A stretch of DNA of 64,000 nucleotides, from positions 2,387,841-2,451,840 of the forward strand of contig SCFE01000017.1 of NCBI GenBank assembly GCA_004352715.1, given 5' to 3'. The notes below the pieces were generated by a model. That model searched no databases, was not told where the DNA came from, and saw only the letters and a program-made list of their open reading frames with translations. Both the position numbers and the translations under genes were made by a program. Position 1 is the first letter of the stretch, and each line of letters opens with the position of its first letter. Positions 1 to 10,998 of the stretch are shown here, piece after piece. This DNA comes from Hofstenia miamia (lineage: Eukaryota > Xenacoelomorpha > Acoela).

Positions 1-806
1 AAAGTCAACTCCCCGCAAGTCAGTGTATCCCGAACAACATGTCAGCGTGTACTGAAATCATTGAGCATGAGGGCATACAAAGTAACATGTGTTCATGAGC
101 TCAAATTGCCTGACAAAGATAAACGTCTTTAGTATTGCAGGTGGCTGCTGTGTATGGTTGAAGAAGGGCGTTTAGACACACTGCTGTAGTTGATGTCGGA
201 GGAAAAATGGTTTCACCTATCAGTATATGTAAATTCCCAGAACACGCGCTATTGGTCTTCTGAAAATATGCACGTAATTCACGAAACACCAATGCATGAC
301 TTGAAAATTGGTGTTTGATGCACAGTTTCAGGAACTAAGATAGTCGGGCCAATTTTTTTTTGAATCAACTGAACACATTTATCTACATATCTTGGAACAG
401 TTTGATTACCAACTGACACCACAAGACAGAATACAATTCTTTTTCCAACAAGATGGCGCTACATGTCACACGTCTCACAGGTCACTGACATCCTTACAGA
501 AGAGAGAACAATAAGCAAAGGGTTTTGGCCACCACGTTATCCCCGGACTTGTCATCATGTGATTTTTATCTTTGGGGAACTATAAAAGAAAAACTTTATG
601 CAAATAATCCTCACAATCTAGACCAACTAAAGGAGAACATTTCCAACACTATCAGGAGAATCACCAGAGAAGAGCTAGGAGCAGAATCTGCAAACGTTGT
701 TAAACGTGCGTAGAAATGCATAGATGTCAACAGGGAGCACTTCCAACATTACAGGTAATTTAAACTACTAAATTTTCTGGGTGACTTTTAAATGCACCAC
801 CCTGTA
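1..806 (+). pseudogene. Tc1/mariner-superfamily transposase remnant, 5' end outside window
   Basis: Translating across frames gives a recognisable but broken DDE transposase of the kind common in arthropods. Positions 1-130 read as the end of the DNA-binding half (YKVTCVHELKLPDKDKRL). Positions 200-360 read as the catalytic core (EEKWFHLS, VNSQNTRYWS, HDLKIGV, IVGPIFFE). Positions 445-480 give FQQDGATCHTS with the second catalytic Asp, and 525-713 give the C-terminal part beginning SPDLSSCDFYLWG, where the third acidic residue sits. Several stops and frameshifts separate these blocks, so it cannot be functional. The right end reads CACCACCCTGTATA, typical of an inverted-repeat tip of this superfamily. 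The left end lies beyond the window. Superfamily assignment is firm; the exact clade is not. Confidence 0.85.
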
Positions 807-1576
807 TATCTAATTAAATTTAAAATATTATTTAAATTATAAATTATGTACATCATTGAATTAGCTATGTTTTAATGTTTTTGGACAAAATTTTATAGAA
901 TTTCTAAATAATTCAATTCAATACAAGATGTTCAGGAACCCCAGGTGGCCTTATCCTTCTTATATAAGCATTAAAATATGTTAATAGTGAACACTTAAGT
1001 TTAATAGAATAGCAATTTTTTAAATGGATAAAAATTATTATAAGCGGTCTATTTGCATGTATTGATCCAGTAGAAGTACTAAATGAGCTATTTTTTCAAA
1101 ATAACCGGAAGAGAATGGAAAACAGCCAGCAATGAAATCTTCTTAAAACTTGGCAATCATACTAATTGTTCATTGCGATTTTAATTAATTTTAAACTTCG
1201 CTTTAAGGTATTTGTATCTACCAATTGCATTACATCTATTGAATACCGTCTTGCCATGCATAGAATTAGCAATTGTGTATGACGTTGGCAAATGCTTGAA
1301 CAAATAAACAATTTAATACTGGTTAGAAGGAAAATCAAATTGTTTCCATTATGATAATGCCCTCCAGATACGTAGTAACTACCTCTTCGATAGGGTATAA
1401 TGATTGAAAACATCACTAGATCTTCATTAATTATATGCCTAAAATTTCTATTCTTATATAACCAAGTCAAAACTTAATCGTAGTTTGCATACATACCTGC
1501 AATAATAATAATGAGGTGATAAAATTGAAAACTTATAGCAAATGTAATAGGATAATAATTTCAGTGCATCTAAAGC

Positions 1577-1650
1577 AGTGGTTTTCAACTTTTCTTGGAT
1601 GGTGACCCCTCAATACTATTTTCAATGTGGTGGTGACCTCCAGCTAAATA
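1577..1650 (+). repeat. hAT-like terminal sequence (one end only)
   Basis: The stretch starting CAGTGGTTTTCAACTTTTC and continuing into GGTGACCCC resembles the widespread hAT terminal consensus (CAGTGGTTCTCAACC followed by a GACCCC motif). No matching opposite end or target duplication was found nearby, so it is either a truncated hAT or a chance resemblance. Confidence 0.35.
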
Positions 1651-1787
1651 TTTTATTACTAACATCAATTTTGTAACTAAATTGTCGACAATCCCCTCAA
1701 TGTTTAAGCTATTTTGGCAGTTTTGGTATCAGTTTAAACGTCTTTTCCAGTTCCAAGCAAAGATTCAAGCTTCTAATAACATGCGAC

Positions 1788-3180
1788 ATTTGACTGATTT
1801 ATTCGAAAAAATGCAGAATTCCGAGGAATCATAACCGCTGCTCCAAACAATTGAGAAAATAGTGATATTGAAGTTGAGGATGACATTAAAAATAAGCTAT
1901 CTATGCCAGATGAAGTGGTTGGACAGCTAGATGTCTTTCTTAGTGATGAATCTTCCATTTGGATGACGACAGTGAAAGTAGTCATTCAGAAATAACAATC
2001 CAAATTTAACTAAACTAATTGCTATAAATATTAGAATATAATGTTGCCCTTCCGCTCACAGACGCATGTCCTCAACTAGTAAATTTGAGTATCTTTGAAA
2101 AAATAGAGTGAAATTATAGATTTGATTGTTTCTGAAAACAACACGATTGCAAGTATAGATAAAAATTATGATGTCTTTCAATTTACAAAATAAAGTTTTT
2201 GATTTTTTGGACCGTTGTTATTATCAGGAATCAACACCAGGTCCTCGGAATGACACTATTCTACTAAATCTTCTGAACAAAGGTTTGTCGATTTATAGAA
2301 ACAATGACCAGAAATAAACTCAAACAAACAAAATAGCATTTGAATGCACCAAACAACCAATCACTTCGAACAACAAAATTTGCTAAAGTAAGGTCTTTAT
2401 GTAACAATTTAATTGCAAAAAGTTATTCAATTTGGAGTTCATCATTAGAAATTGTGAATGGCCGAGCACATTGTTTAATATTTTGGACGATATTCATGCA
2501 AACAGTTAATTCGTGCAAAACCAATTCGGATTACAATCCAAAAACATATTATATGAAGGCAAAACGAGTACAAGAGTTGTGTTTAATTTAGTATCTAACT
2601 GTGAAAATCTGAAAAGGCATCAAATCTATAAGGATAATTTTTTAGGTTAAATCTTTTATGAAACTTAAAGAATTGCATTTTAGAGCTACAGGGACTGTCC
2701 GGTTGTACATTCAAGAATATTTTTTATGAATAAGAAATAACTAGCCTCTATTGTAAGGAAGTTAAGATGTGGTACATTAGAATGGCATTGCTGTTATTCC
2801 TTAAGTCAATAATACGATCAGTGCGCTTCAATTTGGAGAAGTGAAACGGAGGGTAATACAAAAAGGTTAAATCAACCAGCTTTTTGTTGTAAAAGCGTAT
2901 AAAAAATGTTGTAGATTTACTTGATAGGACACTATCAGACTTTAAATCAACCATAATGGGGAAACGTAGTTTTGGACTGCCCTTATAAATATATAAAACA
3001 TTTCAGTGGTGCACACTTGAAAATTTTATTAATTGTTTCATGAGATTGCCTCAAAAAGTTTTTTAAAAGAAAGTTGGCACAGATCAGAAGATGAAGACCC
3101 AAATAATATAAAACGTATTGGAGGATGCACGCTTAGACTCAAAAGAACACTTCACAGCGTCATGCACAACACAATGTATT
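1788..3180 (+). pseudogene. piggyBac-family transposase remnant
   Basis: Successive plus-strand blocks match piggyBac (DDE_Tnp_1_7) transposases in the right order. They are an acidic N-terminal segment (about 1855-1990), IIDLIVSENN (about 2125), a block ending KRHQIYKDNFF (about 2600-2640, the region of a catalytic Asp) and MKLKELHFRATGTVR (2658-2702), a hallmark of the family. A VDLLDRTLSDFKSTIMGK block (about 2911-2965) matches the downstream catalytic-Asp segment (GVDLLDxxxSxxRPTIRGK). A basic tail follows near 3120-3180. Many stops and frame changes interrupt the chain. No TTAA-flanked terminal repeats were identified, so the element limits are approximate. Family call is by motif recognition only. 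Confidence 0.75.
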
Positions 3181-4430
3181 CTTAGTTAACTAGTGATAAT
3201 AAATTTGTTTCGCAGTGATGTCAGTTGATATAACACTTGATATAACGCTTTACTGATTTCACGCGTGATGGATTTTAACGTACTATTGGCATCAATGAAA
3301 CGCAAAGTTGTTATCACTAAATGAAACAACCTTGTAATTATTACATTTAATAGAACCCTTATAAAATATAGTGCCAAGTTCGAAAATCTAGGAGGATGGG
3401 TTTTATAAATAGTTTGGAAATAACAAACATCGCAAACAATCCATTTATTCGATTCAGAATAGTTCAGACAATTGGGGTGAAGATCGGATAGGCCTCTAAT
3501 AAATATATTTTAAATTAGAATTTACAAAAATTCAATAATTTAACTTGTATTTGAATTGTAGTGAATGCTGATGAGTTCACAGTTGAAAGATTTGAAAAGG
3601 CTATAGTTCAAACCACAGATATGTAGTTTCGAATAATTCATGATAAAGCTGTTATTCATCCTTGCATTTTGATTTTAAAAGCAGAAATTACATGTAGAAT
3701 CTACTCTTAGAGCATATTTAATTAAAAAACATGATCATAGTTGACGTTTGTAAAGCTGTTTTTGGGATGCCAGAAACTGCACAAATAAACAAGTATTACC
3801 GACGTTAATAAAGTTTTTCTGGAAGATCTTGAAAGCTGTAGATTTGACAATAATGCCTTTGATGATATGTATCACATAGTATTCTAGGTCACTTTCTCTG
3901 CGTAGTAGGCGACACAAAAATTCTATTTTCTTTGGAAATCCAGGAAAACTTTCTAAAACAACATACTATGAAAAACAATACCTTAAAAAACCAAATAACA
4001 ATATGAAAATAAATCAAAATACAGTACAATTTAAAGCACAGAAATTTTGATGAAAATCTTATTTTATTCTTAAAAATAAGTGAAAAAATACATCTAGATT
4101 TGTGTGTAATTTTATTCAACAGTCCAAAATTAACTAAGATGAACATTGTCTGATCAAACTCTAAGAAACCATGGAGCATTCCGTAGTACTAAGGATTGTC
4201 ACCCAAGCCCCAACTTTACATAGAAGCATATGAAATGACCAATATTTTACGTATTTCTATGAATAAAACATCATTGCAAAAATAACATGTCATGCGTTTG
4301 AGCATAAGTGCATTTATACAATTTTCATGTGGGAGGGTTGTGCTTTACAGTTTGCAAGTGTACTAATTTAGGTAATTTATAATATTACTGGTAGTGCTCG
4401 GAGGCTTCCAAAAAATGAACTTAGTTTCGA
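3181..4430. other. Non-coding stretch, nothing recognised
   Basis: AT-rich sequence with only short chance open frames on the minus strand (3186-3377, 3735-3917, 3889-4179), rich in Phe, Ile and Lys codons and lacking recognisable domains. No repeat boundaries, RNA genes or promoters could be supported. Confidence 0.5.
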
Positions 4431-4444
4431 TTTTTTTACACGCA

Positions 4445-4738
4445 AAAACCGCGGTTTCAGCTTCGGTTATTTTTAGCTAACTACAATTGGTACTAGAAAA
4501 CTTTATACAAGAGATCCATAACTTCCTAATGCATATTTTTTCATAACCTTAAATTAAATAGTTAATCAAGTAAAACACAATTGCACTTCAAACTGCCAAA
4601 CATTTTGGCGTCTGCTCCAAGAATACTGCATCGTTTTTTGGAAATACCATTCGAGGCGACTGCTTTTGTTAAAAAAAGTTTCGTTTTTCATTTCCTTCTT
4701 TCTGTTCGTTTTCGACTTTGAATGAAAACCGCGGTTTC
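4445..4738. repeat. Possible MITE with palindromic AAACCGCGGTTT motifs at both ends
   Basis: The self-complementary motif AAACCGCGGTTTC occurs near 4446 and again near 4726. Each copy is followed by CGGTT-rich sequence, inside otherwise AT-rich DNA. The outer flanks (TGGTAGTGCTCGG near 4390 and the complement of CGGTGTGCCACCA near 4750) are only weakly inverted, and no target duplication was established. It may be a small non-autonomous DNA element. Confidence 0.3.
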
Positions 4739-4769
4739 GGTTTATATTCGGTGTGCCACCAAGTCTTAG

Positions 4770-5084
4770 CTATTAGCGATATGCTGCTGATTCTTGCAAT
4801 CCTACCATAAATGAAATCTTAGTAGGCAACGCTGATGAATAAATTTGGTCAACGACCAACGAAACAGATGTAAAAACATCCGGAGCCTATTTACTTATAA
4901 CTCATGGTCATGTAAATAAAACAAATTCCAAAAACCTGCTCCTCAAAAGTTTGAAAATAGCCTCGTAATTTTAAACAAGCCCTGCACGCGAAGGGTATTA
5001 AGGGAATCAATATTTTTATATTTGCATCTATAATTCTGCTATATCCAAATTATAAAACATATTTTTAAATCTATCTATAGCGCC

Positions 5085-5117
<33 letters not shown>

Positions 5118-5170
5118 NNNNNNNNNNNNNNNNNNNNNNNNNNNNNNNNNNNNNNNNNNNNNNNNNNNNN

Positions 5171-5203
<33 letters not shown>

Positions 5204-6137
5204 TTAATATATGAATTAATGAAACTAAATGCACAAAAAATATCTACATTCTTAAATGTATGTGCATAGTGTTCTTATATACAGCTTACTGTGATACATT
5301 TTCAGTAGAAGAAATACCTCGAAACAACTTTACAAGTTGTCAATTAAACAGACAGCAAGAACAACGATTGAGAAATTCAGAGAAAGATTATGCTGAAAAT
5401 TTATAATTCCATAAAATTCCATAAAATGATTTCTATTTCATTCTATTTCCATAATCTGGAAATCGGATGGAATGAAAATTTCATTTCTATGAGCAACCTT
5501 GAAAATCATCCACTAATTAATTTCGCTACGAATAATATAAAACTCAATTCAAATTTAAATCTTAATGAATTTTTGCTTTTAAAAGATTGACTATTAGCAT
5601 GCATAATAAACACTAAATATCAACACAATTATAAAAAAATTCATTTAAGGTAACATGTTTAAAACTTTTGCAAAACAGCTTAAAAATACAGACCTGCAAA
5701 ACTGCATTGAGATAACAAATAGTTTTGCAAATAATTAAATGATGATACTTTTAATTTTTCACAGTAAGAAAAATTTTAATGATGTTTATATTTCAAAATG
5801 AATTCTTGAATTACAGACTTCGTCCTATCCACCTTCTTAGAGGTTGATTACAAATGTTTCTCATAAAAATTCATTAAAAGTAAAATATAACCAACCAATA
5901 TAAAATTCACGATTAAAAATTTGCTATCCATGCAAATGTTTGTCTTAGTGGACTGCAATAATCCGATTACATTACTGATTTTTCCAGATCATGTAATTCT
6001 GTGTTAGAAATTATTTTATTTTTGAATGAATAGATTAATCACAATCTTACTTGTTTTCCAGATCATGTCAAAAACTTAAAACCCTAAATGACAATTGATC
6101 CAAAATAGTGAACATGGTAGACTGTATTGTAGAGACT
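4770..6137. other. Non-coding stretch with a TA microsatellite
   Basis: Apart from the TA repeat and gap at 5084-5200, no gene is supported. A 66-codon open frame at 5390-5590 (plus) is dominated by Asn, Ile, Leu and Phe and shows no domain. It is probably a chance ORF in AT-rich DNA. Confidence 0.5.
5084..5200. repeat. (TA)n microsatellite containing an assembly gap
   Basis: Uninterrupted TA dinucleotides run from about 5085 to 5117, then 53 undetermined bases (5118-5170), then TA again to about 5200. The gap is most simply explained by failure to assemble the repeat, so its true length is unknown. Confidence 0.95.
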
Positions 6138-6145
6138 TGTGTGAT

Positions 6146-6519
6146 CAGGGTTGGCAAAAAGTGTGTTTTCTACAAAAAAACGTTTTAAACGTTTAAAACA
6201 ACGTTAATTTTTGCTTTTAAACAAACCCAAACCAATGTATGAAAATTTTACTAAAAACACATAGTAGCAAACATTGAATTATAATAAACTTATCCACATT
6301 CATTTTCGTTTCATACACATAAACAAAACACAAGTTTTTTACTTTTTCGGTAGAAAATTGATTATAAAAGTACGAATGGACGAAACCCAAAAACTATTTT
6401 CCAAAATTTCCTATATAAATTTGAAAAGAAAAATTGAAAAACCACTGCAAAAAACAGTTATTTTCAACAGTGTCTAAATCATGTTTTAAACAGGTCCTGT
6501 TTAAAACATGCTAACCCTG
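6146..6519. mobile_element. hAT-type MITE, family A copy 1
   Basis: The element begins CAGGGTTGGCAAAAA and ends with the near complement (ATGCTAACCCTG), giving short inverted tips of hAT type (CAGGGTTRGCA). It is flanked by 8-bp direct repeats TGTGTGAT (6138-6145) and TGCTTGAT (6520-6527), which match at 6 of 8 positions, as expected for an aged hAT insertion. A palindromic GTTTAAAC-rich stretch lies near each end. There is no transposase; the open frame at 6274-6477 is internal and shows no domain. A diverged relative lies at 34663-34935. Confidence 0.75.
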
Positions 6520-6617
6520 TGCTTGATACACCCGGATGAGACCACTAATATACGGCAAAAACAGATTCCTGTACCTCACCGCACCGTCTATCAATATTAT
6601 TACAACTGCATTGCACG

Positions 6618-7014
6618 CAAGGTTGGGAAAAATGGGATTTAAATAAAAAAATCGGATTTTTTTATTTAAATCGGATTTTCTATCTAAATTTCAATTTTAC
6701 ACAGACAATCTTCCAAGGTAGTAAATATTAGAAATCCTTTCGATACTACTATTTTTGAAATATAGTAATTTAATCCATTTTAAATAAAGTGAAGATAAAA
6801 AACATGCACAACAATAAATTCAGAGCTTGCCAATTCACTCCAATATCAGGGCATTTAGTTTTAAAACAATTAGAATACACTACTACTTGTATCTCTCTTA
6901 GTGTACTTGATTTAAATCAATAATTGAACTAATAAGGTGCTTTGATTTAAATCATGAATTAAATCCGATTTCAATCAATGATTTAAATCAAGTGATTTAA
7001 ATCGACCAACAATG
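6618..7014. mobile_element. hAT-type MITE rich in GATTTAAATC motifs
   Basis: The element runs from CAAGGTTGGG to CCAACAATG, so the tips are imperfect inverted repeats (CAAGGTTGG and CATTGTTGG). The flanks are 8-bp direct repeats ATTGCACG (6610-6617) and AATGCACG (7015-7022), 7 of 8 identical. The interior near both ends carries repeated GATTTAAATC and ATCGGATTT palindromes, a pattern known from non-autonomous hAT elements of many animals. No coding potential. Confidence 0.8.
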
Positions 7015-7022
7015 AATGCACG

Positions 7023-7506
7023 CGAAATTTTCCAAAAGCAAACGCAATAAAAAGAATTCCGGTGAAAACAAAAATTATAAAATCAAAAAATAGAAAAACG
7101 TGATTCCCAATATAGCATTTGTTTAAAAAAAATTAATAAAATAGTAGAGCCAATTTTGTTACTATTCCTCTAACAACATGTATTTAAATATTGCTAGCCC
7201 TCTTTATTGTCATGTATTTCAAATAATTCAATTTCAACAATTCCGGACAGCAACGCGCCACATCGCAAAACACTTCTCCACAGATATCTATTTTATCAAT
7301 TGCTTTACCAAATTAAAGGACATTTAACACTTTTAGGGACTAGCGATCAATTTTTGATAAATAAAATTCTTAAGTGGACATTAATACAATTGCGAATTGC
7401 ATTTGTGATCCAAAAATTTAAAAAGTTATTCATTGATCAGCAAGCCCATGATAAAAATGAAAAGAACATACTTTTGTTCTGAAAATAGTTCCGTATACAT
7501 CTTGTC
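7023..7506. other. Non-coding spacer
   Basis: Contains one 91-codon open frame (7207-7482, plus) without recognisable domain or neighbouring exon signals. I regard it as probably fortuitous. Confidence 0.4.
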
Positions 7507-7513
7507 TAAGGCC

Positions 7514-7570
7514 CGTCGAACACTGCCGTTATGGTAACCTTAACTTAAGCCTTAACGGCAGTGTGCGACG
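7514..7570. repeat. Long terminal palindrome of the Harbinger-like element
   Basis: About 22 bases starting CGTCGAACACTGCC are followed after a short AT-rich loop by their complement, ending GCAGTGTGCGACG. The unit could fold into a hairpin. A complementary palindrome occurs at the other end of the element (about 11653-11709). Confidence 0.8.
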
Positions 7571-7622
7571 ATATTTCGTAAGTTAAGGTTAAAATCGAGG
7601 TGCACGTTCTCGTTAAGTTAAG

Positions 7623-8511
7623 NNNNNNNNNNNNNNNNNNNNNNNNNNNNNNNNNNNNNNNNNNNNNNNNNNNNNNNNNNNNNNNNNNNNNNNNNNNNNN
7701 NNNNNNNNNNNNNNNNNNNNNNNNNNNNNNNNNNNNNNNNNNNNNNNNNNNNNNNNNNNNNNNNNNNNNNNNNNNNNNNNNNNNNNNNNNNNNNNNNNNN
7801 NNNNNNNNNNNNNNNNNNNNNNNNNNNNNNNNNNNNNNNNNNNNNNNNNNNNNNNNNNNNNNNNNNNNNNNNNNNNNNNNNNNNNNNNNNNNNNNNNNNN
7901 NNNNNNNNNNNNNNNNNNNNNNNNNNNNNNNNNNNNNNNNNNNNNNNNNNNNNNNNNNNNNNNNNNNNNNNNNNNNNNNNNNNNNNNNNNNNNNNNNNNN
8001 NNNNNNNNNNNNNNNNNNNNNNNNNNNNNNNNNNNNNNNNNNNNNNNNNNNNNNNNNNNNNNNNNNNNNNNNNNNNNNNNNNNNNNNNNNNNNNNNNNNN
8101 NNNNNNNNNNNNNNNNNNNNNNNNNNNNNNNNNNNNNNNNNNNNNNNNNNNNNNNNNNNNNNNNNNNNNNNNNNNNNNNNNNNNNNNNNNNNNNNNNNNN
8201 NNNNNNNNNNNNNNNNNNNNNNNNNNNNNNNNNNNNNNNNNNNNNNNNNNNNNNNNNNNNNNNNNNNNNNNNNNNNNNNNNNNNNNNNNNNNNNNNNNNN
8301 NNNNNNNNNNNNNNNNNNNNNNNNNNNNNNNNNNNNNNNNNNNNNNNNNNNNNNNNNNNNNNNNNNNNNNNNNNNNNNNNNNNNNNNNNNNNNNNNNNNN
8401 NNNNNNNNNNNNNNNNNNNNNNNNNNNNNNNNNNNNNNNNNNNNNNNNNNNNNNNNNNNNNNNNNNNNNNNNNNNNNNNNNNNNNNNNNNNNNNNNNNNN
8501 NNNNNNNNNNN
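7623..8511. other. Assembly gap of 889 undetermined bases
   Basis: All positions are N. The left edge stops inside the Harbinger terminal unit body and the right edge emerges in a TA repeat. Part of the element is therefore unread, and any open frame spanning the gap is an artefact. Confidence 0.98.
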
Positions 8512-9060
8512 TATATATATTCACATATATATGCATACATTTAGATGACCCATATTTTTCAGATTGTGGAAACTTACATTCTCTGCTTTTGATTTGAAAA
8601 TCTAAAAATTATTTGATAATTGTGACTTAATTTAGGGTATGCTCAATTGCATTATATATATATATATATATATCATTGGCTTTCTTTAGGAAACAGAAAC
8701 TTTTCTATAAATCCTGTGCATCATTTGCGGTAGCTAAGTTTCTCAATGATGTGAGAACTGCCAACACCTATTATCGATAATTTAGCAACTTCACTCACTT
8801 CAACCTCTCTCAGATCGAATAATGGCATCAGATTGCAAATTTTTTCATTAAAAATTTCAGTTGGTCTTCCAACACTTGGAATAATGTAAAACACACTTTC
8901 ATGATTATGCTTGAATAATGATATCCAACCATATTTAGTGGATCTAGAAGGACATTTGGTTGCCATATGCAGTTGTCATATCACTAAGTATTTAACCAGA
9001 CGGCTTCTTTAAAGCATATAAATTCATCTACGGCCCTGCTATGTATTATTAATCTTATCG
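8512..9060. other. Unrecognised interval within the Harbinger-like element
   Basis: Holds TA repeats (8512-8530 and about 8652-8673) and an 81-codon open frame on the minus strand (8721-8966). That frame contains a SVGRPTEIFNE segment reminiscent of GRP-type motifs in some transposon-encoded proteins. Harbinger elements usually carry a second DNA-binding protein gene, but I cannot match this frame to a Myb/SANT or MADF domain. It may be a remnant or a chance frame. Confidence 0.3.
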
Positions 9061-9068
9061 TTGTCAAC

Positions 9069-9224
9069 GGTATTTCTTAAGTTAAGGTTAAAATCGAGGT
9101 GAACGTTCTCGTTAAGTTAAGTTTTACCTTAACGGCAGTGTGCGACGGTATTTCTTAAGTTAAGGTTAAAATCGAGGTGAACGTTCTCGTTAAGTTAAGT
9201 TTTACCTTAACGGCAGTGTGCGAC
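9069..9224. repeat. Two tandem 78-bp subterminal units
   Basis: Two practically identical 78-bp copies (9069-9146 and 9147-9224) each begin GGTATTTCTTAAGTTAAGG and end CGGCAGTGTGCGAC. The same body follows the left palindrome at 7571-7622, and its diverged complement is present at about 11564-11653. The unit is therefore part of the element's end structure rather than an independent satellite. Confidence 0.9.
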
Positions 9225-9475
9225 GATCAAGAGGGGGTCGCACACTGCCGTTAAGTTAAGGTTTGTAAACAATCTCATAATTGCAAAAACACAAAGCCTG
9301 CCTATTTTGTAGGAATAAATATTTTAATTCACTAGTGAACTGGTACCGTTTTGTTTACATATTTTTATAAATTGCAATTGTGTACACAACTGCATATTCA
9401 AAAATAATTCTTGTCCAATAGGATAACAATATTGTTTTAATGGATTAGTAAAGCTGTTTTTCAATATTTCATAAA

Positions 9476-9760
9476 ATGGAACGCCACTTTCAAGCAGCTG
9501 AAATATTAAGCCAAGCTAGTTTCATCATGTTTGCAATAATGCTCACTGAAGAAGAAACTGGAATAACTCGGAAACGTTGGATAAATCCATATTTGGCCTT
9601 AAGAGAGGAAGAAGAACCTACTTTTAGACTTTTAAAACAATTTGATCCTACAGGTTTTAGGAATTATTTGCGTATTTCCGCAGTGTAATTTGAATATCTT
9701 TATAGAATTATTCAGCCACTGATTTCAAAAAGGTTGACAAACTTTCGTAAACCTTTTGAT
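9476..9760 (+). pseudogene. PIF/Harbinger transposase, N-terminal fragment
   Basis: A 70-codon frame starting at 9476 contains KRWINPYLALREEEEPTF and FDPTGFRNYLRIS. This matches the start of HARBI1-like DDE nucleases (RRxWVxPxxxxRxExGxxxxL followed by DPxxFxNYxRM). After an in-frame stop (9686-9688) the same frame continues FEYLYRIIQPLISKRLTNFRK, again matching the next family block. The coding match stops where the maT element is inserted (9770), and no catalytic DDE region is found on the far side. The product would have been an endonuclease acting in the nucleus on the element ends; this copy is dead. Confidence 0.7.
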
Positions 9761-9771
9761 TACATTATATA

Positions 9772-10998
9772 CAGGGTGCGAGGGGTATTTGAGGAAATTC
9801 TTTTTTTCAAGATTTTAAGCTTTCAAATCATTTGTAAAATTAATTTTTCATTTCAAATAACCCTTCTTAATGAAAATGATAACTCATGAAATGAAAAGAC
9901 ATGCAGTCATAGTTGCAATAAAGGCAAATCACAGTGATTTGGAAATCAGCAATTTTCTAAATGTTGCAAGATCATTTGTACACAAAGTTAGGTTGCAGTT
10001 AGAGGGATGTGGCGGCAATGTTTCTCCTGCCTCAAAGAGAAAAAGCATTCCCAACGTTCAGACACCATTGGAACTCGACAATTCATACAGCAAATTCAGA
10101 ACAATATCGATGAGAATCCCGGAAGATAGATGAGGTCAATTGCCAAGGAACTGCATGTGTCAGAGTGGACGATCAGAACTGCTGTACATGAAGACATACG
10201 ATACAAATCCTATATAATGAGGAAAGGTCAATTTGTGTCTGCAAAGACGAGGAAAAACCATCTTATCCGTTCAAAGCGGTTACTGAAAAAAATCAAAAAT
10301 CCTCATGAACAAGACATGCTTTGGTTTTTCTCCAACGAAAAAAACTTTGACCATTATCAAAAGTCTAACAGAATAAATGACAGAGGGTTATGTGCAGATC
10401 CATCTGAAGTACCCAGAGTTATGCACACGAAATTTCCAGCAACTGTGATGGTTTTAGGAGTCACGAGTAGCGAGGGTTATATCATTCCCCCTCACATCTT
10501 CCCTCAGGGTCTTAGAATCAATGCTGCTGGATACATTGAGGTTTTAGAAACTGTTGTCAAGCCTTGGATAGATGAAGTGTGTAATGGATGTCAATTCGTG
10601 TTTCAGCAGGATTCAGCACCTTCTCACAAGGCCCTAGTAACACAAGACTGGTTATCAGAAAATTTTTACGATCATGTAACCCCCAATATGTGGCCCCCAA
10701 ACTCGCCAGATTTGAATCCCATGGATTATTACATATGGAGCGCTGTTGAAAGGGAAACTAATCGACACTCTCATAGTACCGTAAGCTTACTGAAGGCCTC
10801 CATTGTCCAGCATGCCGAAGATTTCGGTTCCGCATTGAGGCAGTAATTGAGCCGAGGGTGGTTTTATAGAATAGTTCACCAAAAAAAACATTAGCAAAAA
10901 CGTGTGTGCAATTGTTAATTCAAATATATTTATTCTGACTGAAATATCGTTGTTTCTTTGACATACCAAAAATGTCCTCAAATACCCCTCGCACCCTG
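9772..10998 (+). mobile_element. maT (DD37D) Tc1/mariner element, near complete
   Basis: The ends are a 24-bp perfect inverted repeat (9772-9795 and 10975-10998) starting CAGGGTGCGAGGGGT and flanked by TA duplications (9770-9771 and 10999-11000), diagnostic of Tc1/mariner. The length of 1227 bp is normal for a complete element. It contains one transposase gene on the plus strand, now a pseudogene. It interrupts the Harbinger-type transposase remnant, so it arrived after that element. The intact ends suggest a fairly recent insertion or continued usability as a transposase substrate. Confidence 0.95.
9870..10890 (+). pseudogene. maT-type transposase, frameshifted, first catalytic Asp lost
   Basis: The N-terminal helix-turn-helix region is encoded from 9870 (MKMITHEMKRHAVIV) and the DDE domain lies in the frame starting at 10130. 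A one-base shift in an A-run near 10040-10047 breaks the reading frame, and an in-frame TAG lies at 10127-10129. In the DDE part (238 codons from 10130), the usual FSDEKNF motif reads FSNEKNF (N69, codon 10334-10336), so the first catalytic acid is replaced. D161 (QQDSAPSH) and D199 (NPMDYY) remain, with 37 residues between them, the maT-type DD37D spacing. Near 10805 part of the C-terminal helices is deleted and the frame shifts again; the related tail RFRFRIEAVIE is still readable to about 10860. No active transposase can come from this copy. Confidence 0.9.

Noticed and set aside
1773-1985. Minus-strand 70-codon Ser-rich frame
   Set aside because: Opposite strand of the acidic N-terminal part of the piggyBac remnant.
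5028-5234. Frames made of alternating Tyr-Ile or Thr-His (also at 24593, 33053, 44953)
   Set aside because: Translations of TA and CA microsatellites.
7545-8544. Open frames of 300+ codons across 7600-8540, 20350-21410 and 22739-23374
   Set aside because: They consist almost entirely of undetermined bases; only a few real codons lie at each edge.
9069-9262. CRISPR-like spaced repeats
   Set aside because: Only two tandem 78-bp units without spacers, with copies in inverted orientation at an element end; this is transposon structure in a eukaryotic genome.
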